Source of the DNA: Verrucomicrobiota bacterium
GTDB lineage: Bacteria; Verrucomicrobiota; Verrucomicrobiia; Chthoniobacterales; Terrimicrobiaceae
DNA length: 64,000 bases
Reading direction: 5' to 3'
NCBI GenBank assembly: GCA_026398275.1
Contig: JAPLTF010000064.1
Span: 1 to 64,000 of the forward strand
The notes beneath the pieces were generated by a model. The model saw only the letters and a list, made by a program, of their open reading frames with translations, was not told the origin of the DNA and ran no database searches. Below, one piece after another: positions 63,666-64,000 of the stretch. The position numbers and the translations under genes were made by a program. Numbering within the stretch: the stretch's first letter is position 1; each line of letters starts with the position of its first letter.

Positions 63666-63956
63666 TCACTTTTCGGGGGCTTCCTCGCGGAACGGGCAGC
63701 GGTGCCGGTTCGGGCAGAAGAAATGCTGGAGGGGAATCCCCGTATAGCGCGAGAGGGCGACGAGGTTCTTCAGCGTCGGAAGCCGGACCCCCTCCTCCCA
63801 GTGCCCCCAGGTTGCCGCGCCCACACCAAGCTCCTCGGCGGCCGCCGTCTCCTTGATGCCATGCTCCTTCCGCCACTTCCGCAACAGGTCGGACAAATTT
63901 TTCAATGTCTCATCCATTGTGCTCTGCGGAAACTCCGCATCCGAACAGCAAGGCAT
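63666..63956 (-). CDS. Xre-family helix-turn-helix regulator
   Basis: A 96-residue DNA-binding protein. The HTH is KETAAAEELGVGAATWGHWE followed by EGVRLPTLKNLVALSRYTGIP, the classic Xre/Cro arrangement. A C-terminal CPNRHRCPF may bind zinc. It could start at the ATG at 63917. It is in line with the PEP-CTERM gene, 65 bases upstream of it, and might regulate it. The remaining 44 bases of the window show nothing. Confidence 0.75.
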   Translation of the reverse strand: MPCCSDAEFPQSTMDETLKNLSDLLRKWRKEHGIKETAAAEELGVGAATWGHWEEGVRLPTLKNLVALSRYTGIPLQHFFCPNRHRCPFREEAPEK

Positions 63957-64000
63957 CTTTCACCCGGAATGTAAAACCTAATGCAGGGCCCCTTCGAAAA

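Overview
The window is GC-rich chromosomal DNA that looks verrucomicrobial. The pointers are two proteins with PEP-CTERM sorting tails, a TIGR04073-type exosortase-associated protein, DUF5069 and DUF2934 proteins, and short palindromic intergenic repeats. This placement is an inference from gene content; there is no rRNA here to confirm it. Genes are densely packed on both strands, with many ATGA or GTGA stop/start overlaps.

Layout. 0.6-5.6 kb: a secreted PEP-CTERM protein with two pepsin-like Asp motifs, an AbiEii-like nucleotidyltransferase pair, the remnant of an outer-membrane barrel gene, and an esterase lipoprotein. 5.7-8.7 kb: three consecutive ion-transport genes, a Cys-loop-family ligand-gated channel (GLIC/ELIC type), a two-pore-helix K+ channel and a cation/proton antiporter. 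8.7-13.1 kb: a divergent PanB homologue, then a LetA/LetB (PqiAB)-type lipid-transport operon in which LetA is split in two and LetB has six MCE domains. 13.2-19.1 kb: an L,D-transpeptidase, a DinG helicase, an Xre/RES toxin-antitoxin pair with an inverted-repeat element at its 3' end, SppA, and rplU-rpmA.

19.2-28.4 kb is a 9.1-kb integrated element in the 3' end of tRNA-Leu(GAG), bounded by a 29-bp direct repeat. Its leftward genes are a tyrosine integrase, several small genes, a degenerate DnaG-like primase, a RepA-like ATPase and a serine recombinase. It also carries a lipoprotein gene and, near the tRNA, about 400 bp that fold as a multi-hairpin RNA with GNRA loops, a long-range stem and an intrinsic terminator. 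I recognise no known RNA class there, and it is the best candidate for something undescribed.

28.4-36.2 kb: a patatin-like protein lacking both catalytic residues, two GT4 glycosyltransferases, a TPR protein, an SbmA/YddA-type ABC transporter, and a GH128-like glucanase with a DUF2934 protein. 36.2-46.7 kb: a very large Tat-exported metallophosphatase, an AEC permease, an SDR, a PAICS-type PurC-PurE fusion, a NahK-like sugar kinase coupled to a sugar-nucleotide epimerase, RecO, a TPR protein and a heptose-phosphate nucleotidyltransferase. 46.8-57.3 kb: TIGR04073, carB, an H-NOX NO sensor overlapping its hybrid histidine kinase, an isolated rplK, purA-uppS, ribH-nusB-ftsY and tRNA-Ser(GGA). 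57.3-64 kb: a membrane-anchored protein of unknown function, a cyclopropane-fatty-acid synthase, a Nif3-like protein, DUF5069, a gutted methyltransferase, a second PEP-CTERM protein and an Xre regulator.

All function calls come from reading motifs by eye; no database search was run.
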